Positions 24,964 to 33,554 of a DNA stretch of 64,000 nucleotides are shown in pieces. The DNA lies in the NCBI GenBank assembly GCA_019359215.1, contig JAHHHS010000035.1:1-64000 (forward strand), read 5' to 3'. This stretch comes from Nostoc indistinguendum CM1-VF10 (GTDB lineage: Bacteria; Cyanobacteriota; Cyanobacteriia; Cyanobacteriales; Nostocaceae). A program made the translations under genes and the position numbers. How positions within the stretch are numbered: position 1 is the first letter of the stretch; every line of letters starts with the position of its first letter. A model generated the notes under the pieces. It did not search any database. It had not been told where the DNA came from and saw nothing but the letters and a program-made list of their open reading frames with translations.

Positions 24964-25221
24964 TTAAGAAAGCAGATAATATTTTTGGCAAGATGATGGC
25001 AGGTAATTCAAAATAAAATGACGTGATTCTGTTAAATTAATAATTTGATTAACACCATTTAAAGTCAAAGCATGAATCCCCTGAAAACACTGAAATACCC
25101 ATCTTAGTGTCGGACTATTTGTTAACTTTCCTAGTTGATTTTTAATGCCGACTTTTGCTCTTTTTAAGTTGTTTCTCATTTCCCTTTGACCGAGATTATA
25201 AACTAACAAGCACAGAGACAT
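24964..25221 (-). pseudogene. C-terminal remnant of an IS1634-type transposase
   Basis: About 85 codons match the end of cyanobacterial IS1634/IS4-group transposases: CLLVYNLGQREMRNNLKRAK, then RWVFQCFQGIHALTLNGV, then a helical tail. The catalytic DDE region is gone. The frame ends at the 5' side exactly where a GUN4-domain remnant begins on the other strand. A deletion has probably fused the two. No terminal repeats or target duplication could be found, so the element is dead. Confidence 0.75.
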
Positions 25222-25547
25222 TAAAAAATTTTCCCTGTGCTGACTTACGTACCATTGACCAACTTTGGGTAAAATTTAGCAATGGGCGCTTTGGCTTTAG
25301 CATTCAGAAGAAAATTTATCTCGAATGTGGTGGGAAGGCTGACGGTGAATATTATAAAGAAGCCTGGGAAAAATTTGGCGATCGCGTAGGATGGAGGGTG
25401 AAAGGAAACTGGATTGATTACTTTGATGTAGCTTTTAACACTTCACCATATGAGGGACACCTCCCTGTGCACTGGGAAGGTCTCTTATGGAAGGATTGGA
25501 AGGTTTCGGTATCTCTTTTTTCTCGCGTCGAGACTTCTGAAGTCTAA
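25221..25547 (+). pseudogene. Truncated GUN4-domain protein
   Basis: About 108 codons match the second half of a GUN4 domain: NFPCADLRTIDQLWVKFS, FGFSIQKKIY, then EKFGDRVGWRVKGNWIDYFD and GHLPVHW. GUN4 domains bind porphyrins and regulate Mg-chelatase, and in cyanobacteria many are fused to kinases or proteases. The first part of the domain is missing, and the open frame upstream is antisense to the transposase remnant. The piece is probably a decayed fragment of a signalling-type GUN4 protein, not the housekeeping gun4. The C-terminal end (VSLFSRVETSEV) diverges. Confidence 0.75.
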
Positions 25548-25720
25548 ACATTTAAGCACTTCAGACTTTTATAAATATTTATAACAGGGTTGTTTCCAAC
25601 GAGTTAATTAACATTTCAGAGATCCGATACCTGGCACTGGGGGTTGATTAATTCTTGTTTTACCCGCATTTACCGCTAGAGGCAAGAAAAGAGTCTGTGA
25701 AAAGTTTTCCCAATTTAAAA

Positions 25721-25751
25721 TCCCCCCACATCTTTGTAGATGCAGGGGGGA
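25721..25751 (-). terminator. Intrinsic terminator of the S1-domain gene
   Basis: TCCCCCC (25721-25727) pairs with GGGGGGA (25745-25751), and the inner CATCT/AGATG extends the stem around a TTGT loop. Read on the minus strand, the stem is followed by ATTTTAAATT. It lies about 70 bp after the S1-protein stop. Confidence 0.75.
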
Positions 25752-25818
25752 GTATTAACAATTCAAAATTGTTTCACATGGGTATTTAAACGCTTTGTGC
25801 AAACAGCCCACTTCAAAA

Positions 25819-26721
25819 CTATTCAGCAGCTTTGTTACTAGCTCGATTAGCACGTGCCTCAGCCGAAGCCATCACCTCATCCATATTCTCTAGCACTTCG
25901 CCAGGGAAGTTTTCCAAGACTCTGGTAGAAAGCGCAACCCGCCCTTTACCCTCATCCAAGTCAATAATTACAGCTTTAATTGACTGACCAACTTGAAATA
26001 CCTTTTCTAATGAGTCGATGAATTTTTGGCTTACCTGCTTGATGTGAAGCAAAGCCCCCATACCATTTAAATCCACAAACACACCAAAAGGTTTGATGCC
26101 AGTAACTTTACCTTCCACCAGTTGACCTAGTTCTAATAAGCTGAAGTTGCTAGAACGAGTTGCTAATCGCTGGGAAAGGATGAGTTTGTTGGTGTTTTTA
26201 TTAATTTCCAAAAAGCCCACAGTCAGATTTTGACCTTTGAGTGCTTCTAAATTATCACGCTCTGCCAGGTGCGATCGCGGAATAAATCCCCGCAAGGAGA
26301 GAATATCGACGGTGACACCACCTTTATTTACACCCATCACCCGAACTTGCACAGTCTGAGCATTTTCCTGCATTTCGGCCAGTCGTTCCCAGATGTGCTG
26401 AATTTCCAACTGCTTTCGAGAAAGGGTGACTTGACCTTCTGCATCCTGATCTCGGATAATCAAAAACTGCATTTCCTCTTGCAATGGCAGCACTTCCGAT
26501 AAATCGGTAACCGCTCTCAAAGAAGCCTCATCGCGCGGCAGAAAAGCTGACGATTTGCCACCAATATCAACATAGGCTCCATCATGGTCAAGTTGGAACA
26601 CTTTGCCATGTACAATCTGTCCCTTTTGAAACTGGTAGTCGTGTTTTTCTAGTGCTTTGGCAAAATCGTCCATTGTAAACGGCGAATTGGCTGTTTGAGA
26701 AAGTTTCGATTCGGAATTCAT
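25819..26721 (-). CDS. rps1b: S1-domain RNA-binding protein, ribosomal protein S1 paralogue
   Basis: This 300-residue protein has three S1 (OB-fold) repeats. The first is about 33-104 (GQIVHGKVFQLDHDGAYVDI), the second about 120-183 (VRVMGVNKGGVTVDI), and the third about 196-268 (GQLVEGKVTGIKPFGVFVDL). The last is the best conserved and likely the main RNA-binding unit. Cyanobacteria usually carry two S1 proteins, and this shorter one fits the Rps1b type. It would bind mRNA leaders and help ribosome recruitment. The symbol is inferred from length and domain number. A strong hairpin follows the gene, and heptad repeats precede it. Confidence 0.88.
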   Translation of the reverse strand: MNSESKLSQTANSPFTMDDFAKALEKHDYQFQKGQIVHGKVFQLDHDGAYVDIGGKSSAFLPRDEASLRAVTDLSEVLPLQEEMQFLIIRDQDAEGQVTLSRKQLEIQHIWERLAEMQENAQTVQVRVMGVNKGGVTVDILSLRGFIPRSHLAERDNLEALKGQNLTVGFLEINKNTNKLILSQRLATRSSNFSLLELGQLVEGKVTGIKPFGVFVDLNGMGALLHIKQVSQKFIDSLEKVFQVGQSIKAVIIDLDEGKGRVALSTRVLENFPGEVLENMDEVMASAEARANRASNKAAE

Positions 26722-26772
26722 GACTTTTGAAGATTAATTGTTATTTGATATGGTGCAACTGGAGTTTAGATT

Positions 26773-26836
26773 GTCATTTGTCATTTGTCATTTGTCATTT
26801 GTCCTTTGCTAATGACCAATGACCAATGACCAATGA
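26773..26836. repeat. Heptanucleotide tandem repeats
   Basis: Five or more TTTGTCA/TTTGTCC units followed by three AATGACC units. The two halves are partly complementary. They lie between two minus-strand genes. Confidence 0.8.
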
Positions 26837-26841
26837 CTAAT

Positions 26842-27582
26842 TCAGTTGACTAAAGAAAAGAGTTGTTGGACTTGCTCCCAAGCATCAGCAGCAGCTTTAG
26901 GATTATAACTGGCACGAAGGTCACAGAAAAATCCGTGATCAGCTCCATCGTAGCGAAACACACGATGAGGAATTTTATATTTTTCTAACTCTGCTTCAAT
27001 CTCATCTACTTGTTCGGGTGGGATGCTAGCATCTTCTTTACCAAAGAAGGCATAGAGAGTGCCTGGAATTTCTTTGGTGCGGGTGACAGTGGGAGCGCCA
27101 CCTCCTGGTGTGCGAGTCGTAATTCCAGCACCGTAGAAGGAAGCTGTAGCTTTAATATCTGGTAAGGTAGCTGCAAGATATGCGACATGACCACCAAAGC
27201 AGAAACCAATACAGCCAAAACTATCTTTTTTGACTTGGGGCAGATTTTTGAGGTAGTCAATTACTAGTTGAATATCGCTCAATAGCTCTGATGCTTGAGT
27301 TTGCATCGCGTAGCCTCTGCCCGTTTCAATATCTTCGGGTGTGTATCCGGTTTCAAAACCAGGAGCAGTCCGTTGAAAAAGTGCAGGTGCGATCGCAACA
27401 TACCCAAGTTTGGCAATCCGTTCTGTAACATCCCGAATGTGAACGTTAACACCAAAAATCTCTTGTAATACCACGACTCCTGGGTAAGATCCAGATTCTT
27501 TTGGCTCTGCCAAATAACCTGACACTTCAATATTATCTTGCAAAAGATTAACCGTTGTGGTAATTATTGCTTGCTCTGTCAT
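26842..27582 (-). CDS. Dienelactone hydrolase family protein
   Basis: ATG at 27582 is preferred (MTEQAIITTTV), giving 246 residues, the family norm. The open frame extends to 27693, but the added part shows no similarity. The alpha/beta-hydrolase triad is Cys in GFCFGGH, Asp in FGKEDASIP and His in GADHGFF. VVVLQEIFGVNVHIRDV supplies the conserved Glu that orients the cysteine. Dienelactone hydrolases open carboxymethylenebutenolide in chlorocatechol breakdown. Cyanobacterial homologues probably act on other lactones or esters. There is no signal peptide and no catabolic operon around it. Confidence 0.9.
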   Translation of the reverse strand: MTEQAIITTTVNLLQDNIEVSGYLAEPKESGSYPGVVVLQEIFGVNVHIRDVTERIAKLGYVAIAPALFQRTAPGFETGYTPEDIETGRGYAMQTQASELLSDIQLVIDYLKNLPQVKKDSFGCIGFCFGGHVAYLAATLPDIKATASFYGAGITTRTPGGGAPTVTRTKEIPGTLYAFFGKEDASIPPEQVDEIEAELEKYKIPHRVFRYDGADHGFFCDLRASYNPKAAADAWEQVQQLFSLVN

Positions 27583-27899
27583 AATAATTTTTACCAGTGC
27601 TATGTGATTAGCTGTATCTTGATTTGATATAACTATGCCAGTATGCCCAGGTTTTTCCGAAATTAAATTATCAATTACCAATAATGAGCGCATTAGAAAT
27701 TTGTACCAGAAAAACTTTATGTGTAAATAAAATATTTAATATGTAGCAAATGCAGCTAGACACCAAAGGAGGCTGAGTTAAAAGTGCTGAGTGCTGAGTA
27801 GTAAAGCAACACTTGTATACTCCTCACTCCCTAGTACGCGATTAATCGCGTTTCTCCCCCGCTCCAAAACTCAGCACTTAGTATTCAGGAGGTTTGCTG

Positions 27900-28883
27900 A
27901 TGATTCAATTCCGTATTCAGCCAGACAGCGAAATTCCGGCATCAACCCAGCTGTTTAATCAAATCCGGTTTGCGATCGCTTCTCGGCAATATCCCCCTGC
28001 TTACAAGTTGCCAAGCACAAGGGCACTAGCAATGCAAACTGGGTTACACCGCAACACCATTAGCAAAGTTTACCGTCAACTGGAGGAAGACGGATTTGTT
28101 GAAAGTATGGCTGGTTCGGGAATTTATGTTCGTCCCCAAGGTCATGAGGGTGGTAGCAGGCTGCAATCACCAATACTCAAACAAAATCCTGATGCATATC
28201 AAGTTGTCCAGAAAGCACTCGATGATCTGCTCACCCAAGGATGTTCACTCAATCAAGCCAGAGAGCTATTTTTAGCGGAAATTGACTGGCGCTTGCGTTG
28301 TAGTGCGCGGGTACTGGTTGCAGTTCCATCCTATGATATGGGTGCTGGTGAGTTGATGGTGTATGAATTAGAGCGATCGCTAAAAATACCAGTTCAGCTG
28401 GTAGCAATGGAAGAATTAACAGCTGTGCTAGATAAAACTACCTCTGCGACAGTAGTTACAAGCCGGTATTTTATTAGTAATGTAGAAGCGATCGCAGCTC
28501 CTAAAGCTGCACGGGTAATTCCTTTGGATATCTACGACTACAGCAAAGAACTCAGCCTATTGAAAACCCTGCCAAAAGAAAACTGTGTAGGCATAGTTAG
28601 CCTCAGTTCCGGGATTGCACGAGCAGCAGAAGTCATCCTCCACGGTCTGCGGGGAGATGAACTATTAGTGATGACTGCACAACCAAAAGATGTTTATAAA
28701 CTTCAAGCTATGGTTAAACGGGCTGAGGTAATCATAAGTGATCAAGCCAGTTTTGCGGCAGTGCAAGCAGCAGTGCAAGCATCTGATGAAGATATTATTC
28801 GTCCACCGAAGCTGATTAAGGTTGAAAATTATATCGGTACTAACTCGATTAACTTGCTAAAACGAGAACTGGGTTTGGGTTAA
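27900..28883 (+). CDS. plmA: GntR-family regulator, PlmA-type
   Basis: ATG at 27900 is supported by AGGAGG at 27887-27892. Residues 1-75 are a GntR winged helix (STQLFNQIRFAIASRQYPPA, LPSTRALAMQTGLHRNTISK, YRQLEEDGFVE). The C-terminal 250 residues are the cyanobacteria-specific domain of PlmA (SARVLVAVPSYDMGAGELM; ending SINLLKRELGLG), not an aminotransferase or FadR domain. PlmA of Anabaena was described in plasmid maintenance and later as a redox-sensitive regulator that binds the PII-PipX complex. The identification is from recalled sequence features. The downstream monooxygenase lies 44 bp away and may be cotranscribed. Confidence 0.85.
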   Translation: MIQFRIQPDSEIPASTQLFNQIRFAIASRQYPPAYKLPSTRALAMQTGLHRNTISKVYRQLEEDGFVESMAGSGIYVRPQGHEGGSRLQSPILKQNPDAYQVVQKALDDLLTQGCSLNQARELFLAEIDWRLRCSARVLVAVPSYDMGAGELMVYELERSLKIPVQLVAMEELTAVLDKTTSATVVTSRYFISNVEAIAAPKAARVIPLDIYDYSKELSLLKTLPKENCVGIVSLSSGIARAAEVILHGLRGDELLVMTAQPKDVYKLQAMVKRAEVIISDQASFAAVQAAVQASDEDIIRPPKLIKVENYIGTNSINLLKRELGLG

Positions 28884-28927
28884 TCCAAAGATAATTCGAC
28901 CAACATCTATACAGGAGGGCTAAGGTA

Positions 28928-30124
28928 GTGCAAATTGTGATTGTGGGCGCAGGCCCAACAGGTGTAACACTTGCCCTGCTCCTTGTAAAACGTGGTATTA
29001 CTGTAACGCTAATTGAAGCAGCAAAAGACTTTCATCGTGTATTTCGCGGCGAAGGATTAATGCCCAGTGGCTTAGATGCACTAGAGCAAATGGGACTATC
29101 CCCATTGTTGGAGCATATCCCCCATCGACAACTCGACGCGTGGGAATTCATTTTGGGGGAAAAGCAGTTGTTTCGAGTTGATGAACCAATGGGAGCAACC
29201 CGACCCTGTACACTGGTTTCACAACCACCGCTACTCAAAGCACTAATTTCGGAAGCTCAAACCCATCCTTGGTTTGAATTTATCCAAGGTGTTCCTGTCA
29301 AAGACTTGCGATGGAGTAACCAACGTGTCGCAGGTGTAGTACTAAGCGATGGGAGAGAACTAACTGCTGACTTAGTGATTGGGGCAGATGGTCGAAATTC
29401 TTTTGTGCGGCAACGTGTCGGATTGGAATTGGTACGCCAGCCTAAAAATATTGATATTCTCTGGTTTAAGCTTGCCGCCAGTCCCAAGTTTGCAGATGAT
29501 AATGTATTTCGTACTATTGTAAATAGCGATCGCACATTTAGCATCTTTCATGGAGCAGAAGAAGGGAAACTGCATCTAGCCTGGGTAATGTCGGCAACCG
29601 AAAACACTGACTCCAAGCAAGCCAACTGGGCAGAGATTTTTGCCTCACTATCACCCTCATGGCTAGCAGAACATTTTCGTAATCATGCAGACACCATCGA
29701 ATCTCCCATTCGGCTTTCCGTTATGGTAGGTTATTGTCCACAATGGCACGCACCAGGGGTATTGCTTCTGGGTGACGCTGCACACCCAATGTCTCCTGTC
29801 CGCGCTCAAGGAATTAATCTAGCATTCCGTGATGTGATTGTCGCTGCTAATCATCTTGTGCCACTGTTGCACACAAAGGCTGGACACCACGATATTGACA
29901 TGGCACTATCGCACATCCAAACGGAACGTGAGCCAGAAATTATCCGCGCCCAGCAACTCCAGTTAGAGGAAGCTAAACAAGGGGAACTACTGCGAAAAAA
30001 TGCACTGCTGCGATCGCTGTTGATTCAACTTGCTCCCTTACTCGGTAAAATAATTAAAAAGTCTTGGTTAACGCGACAATATAAAATGCGTCAAGGTATC
30101 ACACAGGTACACTTAACTGTCTAA
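28928..30124 (+). CDS. FAD-dependent monooxygenase (UbiH/PHBH-like)
   Basis: This is a 398-residue flavoprotein hydroxylase. The start is GTG at 28928, preceded by AGGAGGG at 28913-28919. The N-terminal Rossmann motif is IVGAGPTGVTLALLLVKRG, the middle motif is VIGADGRNSFVRQ (the GD/DG box), and the second FAD motif is GDAAHPMSPVRAQGINLAFRD with the first residues binding ribityl. These features define class A flavin monooxygenases that hydroxylate aromatic or related compounds using NAD(P)H. The C-terminus (KSWLTRQYKMRQGITQVHLTV) is typical of plain oxidoreductases and not of ubiquinone enzymes. It follows the PlmA-type regulator closely; a regulatory link is possible but unproven. Confidence 0.88.
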   Translation: MQIVIVGAGPTGVTLALLLVKRGITVTLIEAAKDFHRVFRGEGLMPSGLDALEQMGLSPLLEHIPHRQLDAWEFILGEKQLFRVDEPMGATRPCTLVSQPPLLKALISEAQTHPWFEFIQGVPVKDLRWSNQRVAGVVLSDGRELTADLVIGADGRNSFVRQRVGLELVRQPKNIDILWFKLAASPKFADDNVFRTIVNSDRTFSIFHGAEEGKLHLAWVMSATENTDSKQANWAEIFASLSPSWLAEHFRNHADTIESPIRLSVMVGYCPQWHAPGVLLLGDAAHPMSPVRAQGINLAFRDVIVAANHLVPLLHTKAGHHDIDMALSHIQTEREPEIIRAQQLQLEEAKQGELLRKNALLRSLLIQLAPLLGKIIKKSWLTRQYKMRQGITQVHLTV

Positions 30125-30138
30125 AAAACCGTCATTAG

Positions 30139-31059
30139 TTATCCGACTTGTGTTTGTGGGGTGTTAATTTGCAAAAACTCTTGTACTCGTTGCAAGTAAG
30201 TTGGCGCATCTTCCAACATTGGGAAATGCGCTGTGTTGCGAATCATCACAAATTCCACTTTGTCACTCAGTGCAGCTGCTTGACGCCCCATCTCGGCTGG
30301 AATAATTTTGTCATACTCCCCCGCCACGAGTAGAGTCGGCACTGTCAGCTTGGCAAACTCTTGCGGCATCACTTCAGATTGAGCCTTACTGACTGAAGTA
30401 AAAATTGTTCCTAAAGCCGCATCGTAATCTGCTTCGAGAAAATCTTCCAAAAAAGCTTGCCGCTCAGAATGTGGAATGGAACTATGTAGAAATCTGGCCA
30501 TAAACATCCGGTCAACAAATGGAATTTTGCTTAACCACTTGGGACGGAATTTAACTACATAGCCACCAAATTTATGAAAGGCACTAAAAGATTTTTCGTC
30601 GTACTCAAAAACGCCGCTACAGGTTAAAATTCCTCGTTCCACTCGTTGGGGGTAGCGGTTAAAAAATAAAGTAGCAACAGACGCGCCCATTGAATGAGCA
30701 TTGATATAGACACCCTGAAGATGCAACCCATCTAACAAAGCTGCCAAATCATCAGCGTATTCCTCTAATTCATAGGTTAAGTCTCTGATTGCCTGTGATT
30801 CTTCTTGGAGGGACTCAGATTCGGCAATAGCTTCACTTGCTTCGGCTATGGTTGGCTTCCCACCAGAACGGCCAAATCCCCGCATATCGTAGAGTAAACA
30901 ATCAAATTGCTCCGATAAAGCATTGGCGGTATTTTGCCAATACCTAGCTGAACCAGCCCAACCGTGAATGAAAACCATCACTGGTTTTACCAAAGAACCA
31001 GATGGTTTTTTCACCCATTCGTAGTAATGCTCAACCCCACGAACATTAATATAAGGCAT
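30139..31059 (-). CDS. Alpha/beta hydrolase
   Basis: This is a 306-residue hydrolase. Motifs are FIHGWAGSARYW (oxyanion), YDMRGFGRSGG, nucleophile Ser in NAHSMGASV, acid Asp in AGEYDKIIP and His in RNTAHFPMLED. A 20-residue acidic insert (about 75-98) lies before the nucleophile. The pattern is that of general esterase/lactonase-type proteins, and the substrate cannot be read from sequence. The gene is convergent with the monooxygenase (14 bp between stops) and followed by the clp cluster on the same strand, from which it is separated by heptad repeats. Confidence 0.85.
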   Translation of the reverse strand: MPYINVRGVEHYYEWVKKPSGSLVKPVMVFIHGWAGSARYWQNTANALSEQFDCLLYDMRGFGRSGGKPTIAEASEAIAESESLQEESQAIRDLTYELEEYADDLAALLDGLHLQGVYINAHSMGASVATLFFNRYPQRVERGILTCSGVFEYDEKSFSAFHKFGGYVVKFRPKWLSKIPFVDRMFMARFLHSSIPHSERQAFLEDFLEADYDAALGTIFTSVSKAQSEVMPQEFAKLTVPTLLVAGEYDKIIPAEMGRQAAALSDKVEFVMIRNTAHFPMLEDAPTYLQRVQEFLQINTPQTQVG

Positions 31060-31170
31060 TAGTCATTTGTCCTTTGTCAGTTGTCATTAGTCATTTTCCC
31101 TTATTAAATGGGTATTAGTCTTTAGTTTTTGACTAATAACCAATGACTAATGACTAATGACTAATGACTA
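31060..31170. repeat. Heptanucleotide tandem repeats touching the clpX stop codon
   Basis: TTTGTCC/TTAGTCA units, then a spacer, then four or more TAATGAC units. The two sides are partly reverse complements. The array runs right up to the clpX stop at 31171-31173 and probably forms the 3' end of the clp transcript. Confidence 0.8.
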
Positions 31171-32511
31171 TTAAGCTGATTCTGGCTTGGGTAGTGAAGA
31201 TGGATGTATTATCAGTTCGGCAGTCGATCGCTTCTCAACCATCTCCCGTGTTACTGTACAACGTGTCACATCCTTACGGGATGGTAACTCATACATAACA
31301 TCCAGCATAAGTTCTTCCACAATGCCCCGCAGCGCTCTAGCACCAGTTTTACGCCGATAGGCTTCTTGAGCGATCGCTCGTAAAGCTTCTGGTTTAAAAT
31401 CTAACTGGACATTATCCATCTTCAGCAGTTTTTGGTACTGCTTCACTAAGGCGCTGCGTGGTTGGGTGAGAATCGCCATTAGTGCTTCTTCATCTAGCGG
31501 ATCGACTACTGCTACCATTGGCACGCGCCCAATAAATTCTGGAATCATGCCAAATTTTACTAAATCATCCGGTGCTAGATGGCGGAGAGTATCTGCTGCT
31601 CGTTTTTCCTTCGTTTGGCCTTCTCCAGGTTGCACAAAGCCTATTGCTTTTTTGCCAACTCTCTGATCCACAACCTTTTCTAAGCCTACGAAAGCACCAC
31701 CACAGACGAATAAAATATTACTTGTATCAATCTGGATGCAGTCTTGATAGGGATGCTTGCGCCCTCCTTGGGGTGGTACATTGGCGATCGTTCCCTCTAA
31801 CATTTTCAGCAAGGCTTGCTGCACGCCTTCGCCAGAAACATCGCGGGTAATTGACGGGTTCTCACTCTTGCGAGCAATTTTGTCAATTTCATCAATGTAG
31901 ATAATTCCTCGTTGCGCTTCTTCTATATCCAAATCTGCCACCTGTAACAGTCGCAGCAAGATATTTTCTACGTCTTCTCCCACATACCCTGCTTCTGTCA
32001 GCGTTGTAGCATCAGCGACGGCAAAGGGTACATCCAGAATTTTCGCTAGGGTTTGCGCTAAGAGAGTTTTGCCGCAACCAGTTGGGCCAATTAACAAAAT
32101 GTTAGACTTTTGCAGTTCTACAGCATCATCTGCCGCACCTTTGCCACTGGCTTTAGATTGAATGACCGCCAACCGCTTGTAGTGATTGTAAACGGCTACT
32201 GACAGCACTTTCTTGGCTTCGTCTTGACCAATTACGTGTTCGTCTAGATAATTTTTAATCTCTCTTGGCTTGGGTATTTGATTAAACGAAATACTAGAAG
32301 ATTGGGTACGTCGTTTTTGAGGTGGTTCTGCTCTTGGTGCCGGTTGTGCTGCCGCACCATTGGTATCGAGTAACTCCTCGTCTAGTATTTCATTACACAA
32401 GTCAACGCATTCATCGCAGATGTAGACTCCCGGCCCCGCGATTAATTTACGTACCTGCTCTTGAGACTTGCCGCAAAACGAACATTTTAAATGGGAGTCG
32501 TACTTAGACAT
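31171..32511 (-). CDS. clpX: ATP-dependent Clp protease ATP-binding subunit ClpX
   Basis: This 446-residue AAA+ unfoldase feeds substrates to ClpP. The N-terminal zinc-binding domain has CSFCGKSQ and CDECVDLC. Walker A GPTGCGKT lies near residue 140, Walker B IIYIDEIDK follows, then sensor motifs and the RKTGARALRGIVEELMLD end. It starts 9 bp after clpP, in the classic tig-clpP-clpX order, so the genes are probably cotranscribed. The ClpP-binding IGF-type loop region reads KAIGFVQ. Length and motifs are complete. Confidence 0.97.
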   Translation of the reverse strand: MSKYDSHLKCSFCGKSQEQVRKLIAGPGVYICDECVDLCNEILDEELLDTNGAAAQPAPRAEPPQKRRTQSSSISFNQIPKPREIKNYLDEHVIGQDEAKKVLSVAVYNHYKRLAVIQSKASGKGAADDAVELQKSNILLIGPTGCGKTLLAQTLAKILDVPFAVADATTLTEAGYVGEDVENILLRLLQVADLDIEEAQRGIIYIDEIDKIARKSENPSITRDVSGEGVQQALLKMLEGTIANVPPQGGRKHPYQDCIQIDTSNILFVCGGAFVGLEKVVDQRVGKKAIGFVQPGEGQTKEKRAADTLRHLAPDDLVKFGMIPEFIGRVPMVAVVDPLDEEALMAILTQPRSALVKQYQKLLKMDNVQLDFKPEALRAIAQEAYRRKTGARALRGIVEELMLDVMYELPSRKDVTRCTVTREMVEKRSTAELIIHPSSLPKPESA

Positions 32512-32520
32512 ACCAGCCTC

Positions 32521-33219
32521 TTATTTCAGAATGGTGACGTTTTCCCCTGCTGTGGGAAGATTTTGCCTGGAAATGACCTGATCAATCAAACCGTAGTTCT
32601 TTGCCTCTTCTGCCGACATAAAGAAGTCGCGCTCAGTATCTGCTTCAATTCTTTCTATGGGTTGACCAGTGTGATGAGCCATTAACTCATTCAACTTACC
32701 CTTAATGTAAAGAATTTCTCTGGCTTGAATTTCAATGTCAATGGCTTGACCCTGAGCACCACCAAGTGGTTGGTGAATCATAATCCGGGAGTCGGGCAGA
32801 GACATTCGCTTACCGGCAGCCCCTGCTGTCAACAAAAATGCCCCCATGCTCGCGGCTAATCCAAAACAGATGGTAACAACATCAGGGCGAATTTGCTGTA
32901 TTGTATCATAGATTGCCATGCCTGCGTAGACCGAGCCGCCAGGAGAATTAACATACAGTTGGATGTCTTTTTCTGAGTCTTCGGCGTCTAGGAATAACAA
33001 CTGAGCCACAATTGAGTTGGCTACGGTATCGTCTATTGGCGTTCCCAAAAAGATAATCCGCTCTCGCAGCAGGCGGGAGTAGATGTCGAAAGCCCTTTCT
33101 CCCATGCCAGATTGTTCCACCACCATCGGCACGATGTTGCTAGGGCTGTTCAACTGGGAGTTAATGTTTATTCGACTTTGGTTGCTGATGGGGTAGTTTC
33201 CCGACTGCGATACAAGCAT
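32521..33219 (-). CDS. clpP: ATP-dependent Clp protease proteolytic subunit ClpP
   Basis: This is a 232-residue serine peptidase forming the barrel chamber. Catalytic Ser is in GLAASMGAFLLTAG, His in RIMIHQPLGG, and Asp is near the C-terminal third (IEADTERDFF). The N-terminal ~35 residues, rich in Asn/Ser, are longer than in Escherichia coli and may be partly processed. Cyanobacteria have several ClpP paralogues. Linkage to clpX matches the copy usually called ClpP2. It lies between tig (335 bp upstream) and clpX (9 bp downstream). Confidence 0.96.
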   Translation of the reverse strand: MLVSQSGNYPISNQSRININSQLNSPSNIVPMVVEQSGMGERAFDIYSRLLRERIIFLGTPIDDTVANSIVAQLLFLDAEDSEKDIQLYVNSPGGSVYAGMAIYDTIQQIRPDVVTICFGLAASMGAFLLTAGAAGKRMSLPDSRIMIHQPLGGAQGQAIDIEIQAREILYIKGKLNELMAHHTGQPIERIEADTERDFFMSAEEAKNYGLIDQVISRQNLPTAGENVTILK

Positions 33220-33554
33220 ACAAGCTTTCTTTGACGATAATTTAGGACAAATGTTTCAGCAGCAAATGCTGCCTTTTCGACGAATAGGATTTTTATAGCT
33301 ACGTGTTAACCATTATGCCTCATATAATTTCCTCCCGTGTAACACAGTATCAAGCTCAGGGGATAATATGTGTCACAATTTGCTTAAAATTCATTAATTT
33401 TTTAATTATTCTGCCTTCATCCCTGAGTTTTGAGGAGTTAAGAGTCAAGAGGCATTGGTTATTTATCCCCCTGCTCCCTCATCTCCTTTAGCTTACCCAT
33501 TTCACCAGTACTTTTAACTTAGAACTGGTGAACTTATGGCTGTGGGATTTTTAA
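33220..33554. other. Gap between tig and clpP, 335 bp
   Basis: No gene was found. The sequence carries a CTTAAC/GAGTTAAGAG type short repeat near 33430-33450 and some T-rich stretches. It could hold a separate clpP promoter. Confidence 0.45.
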
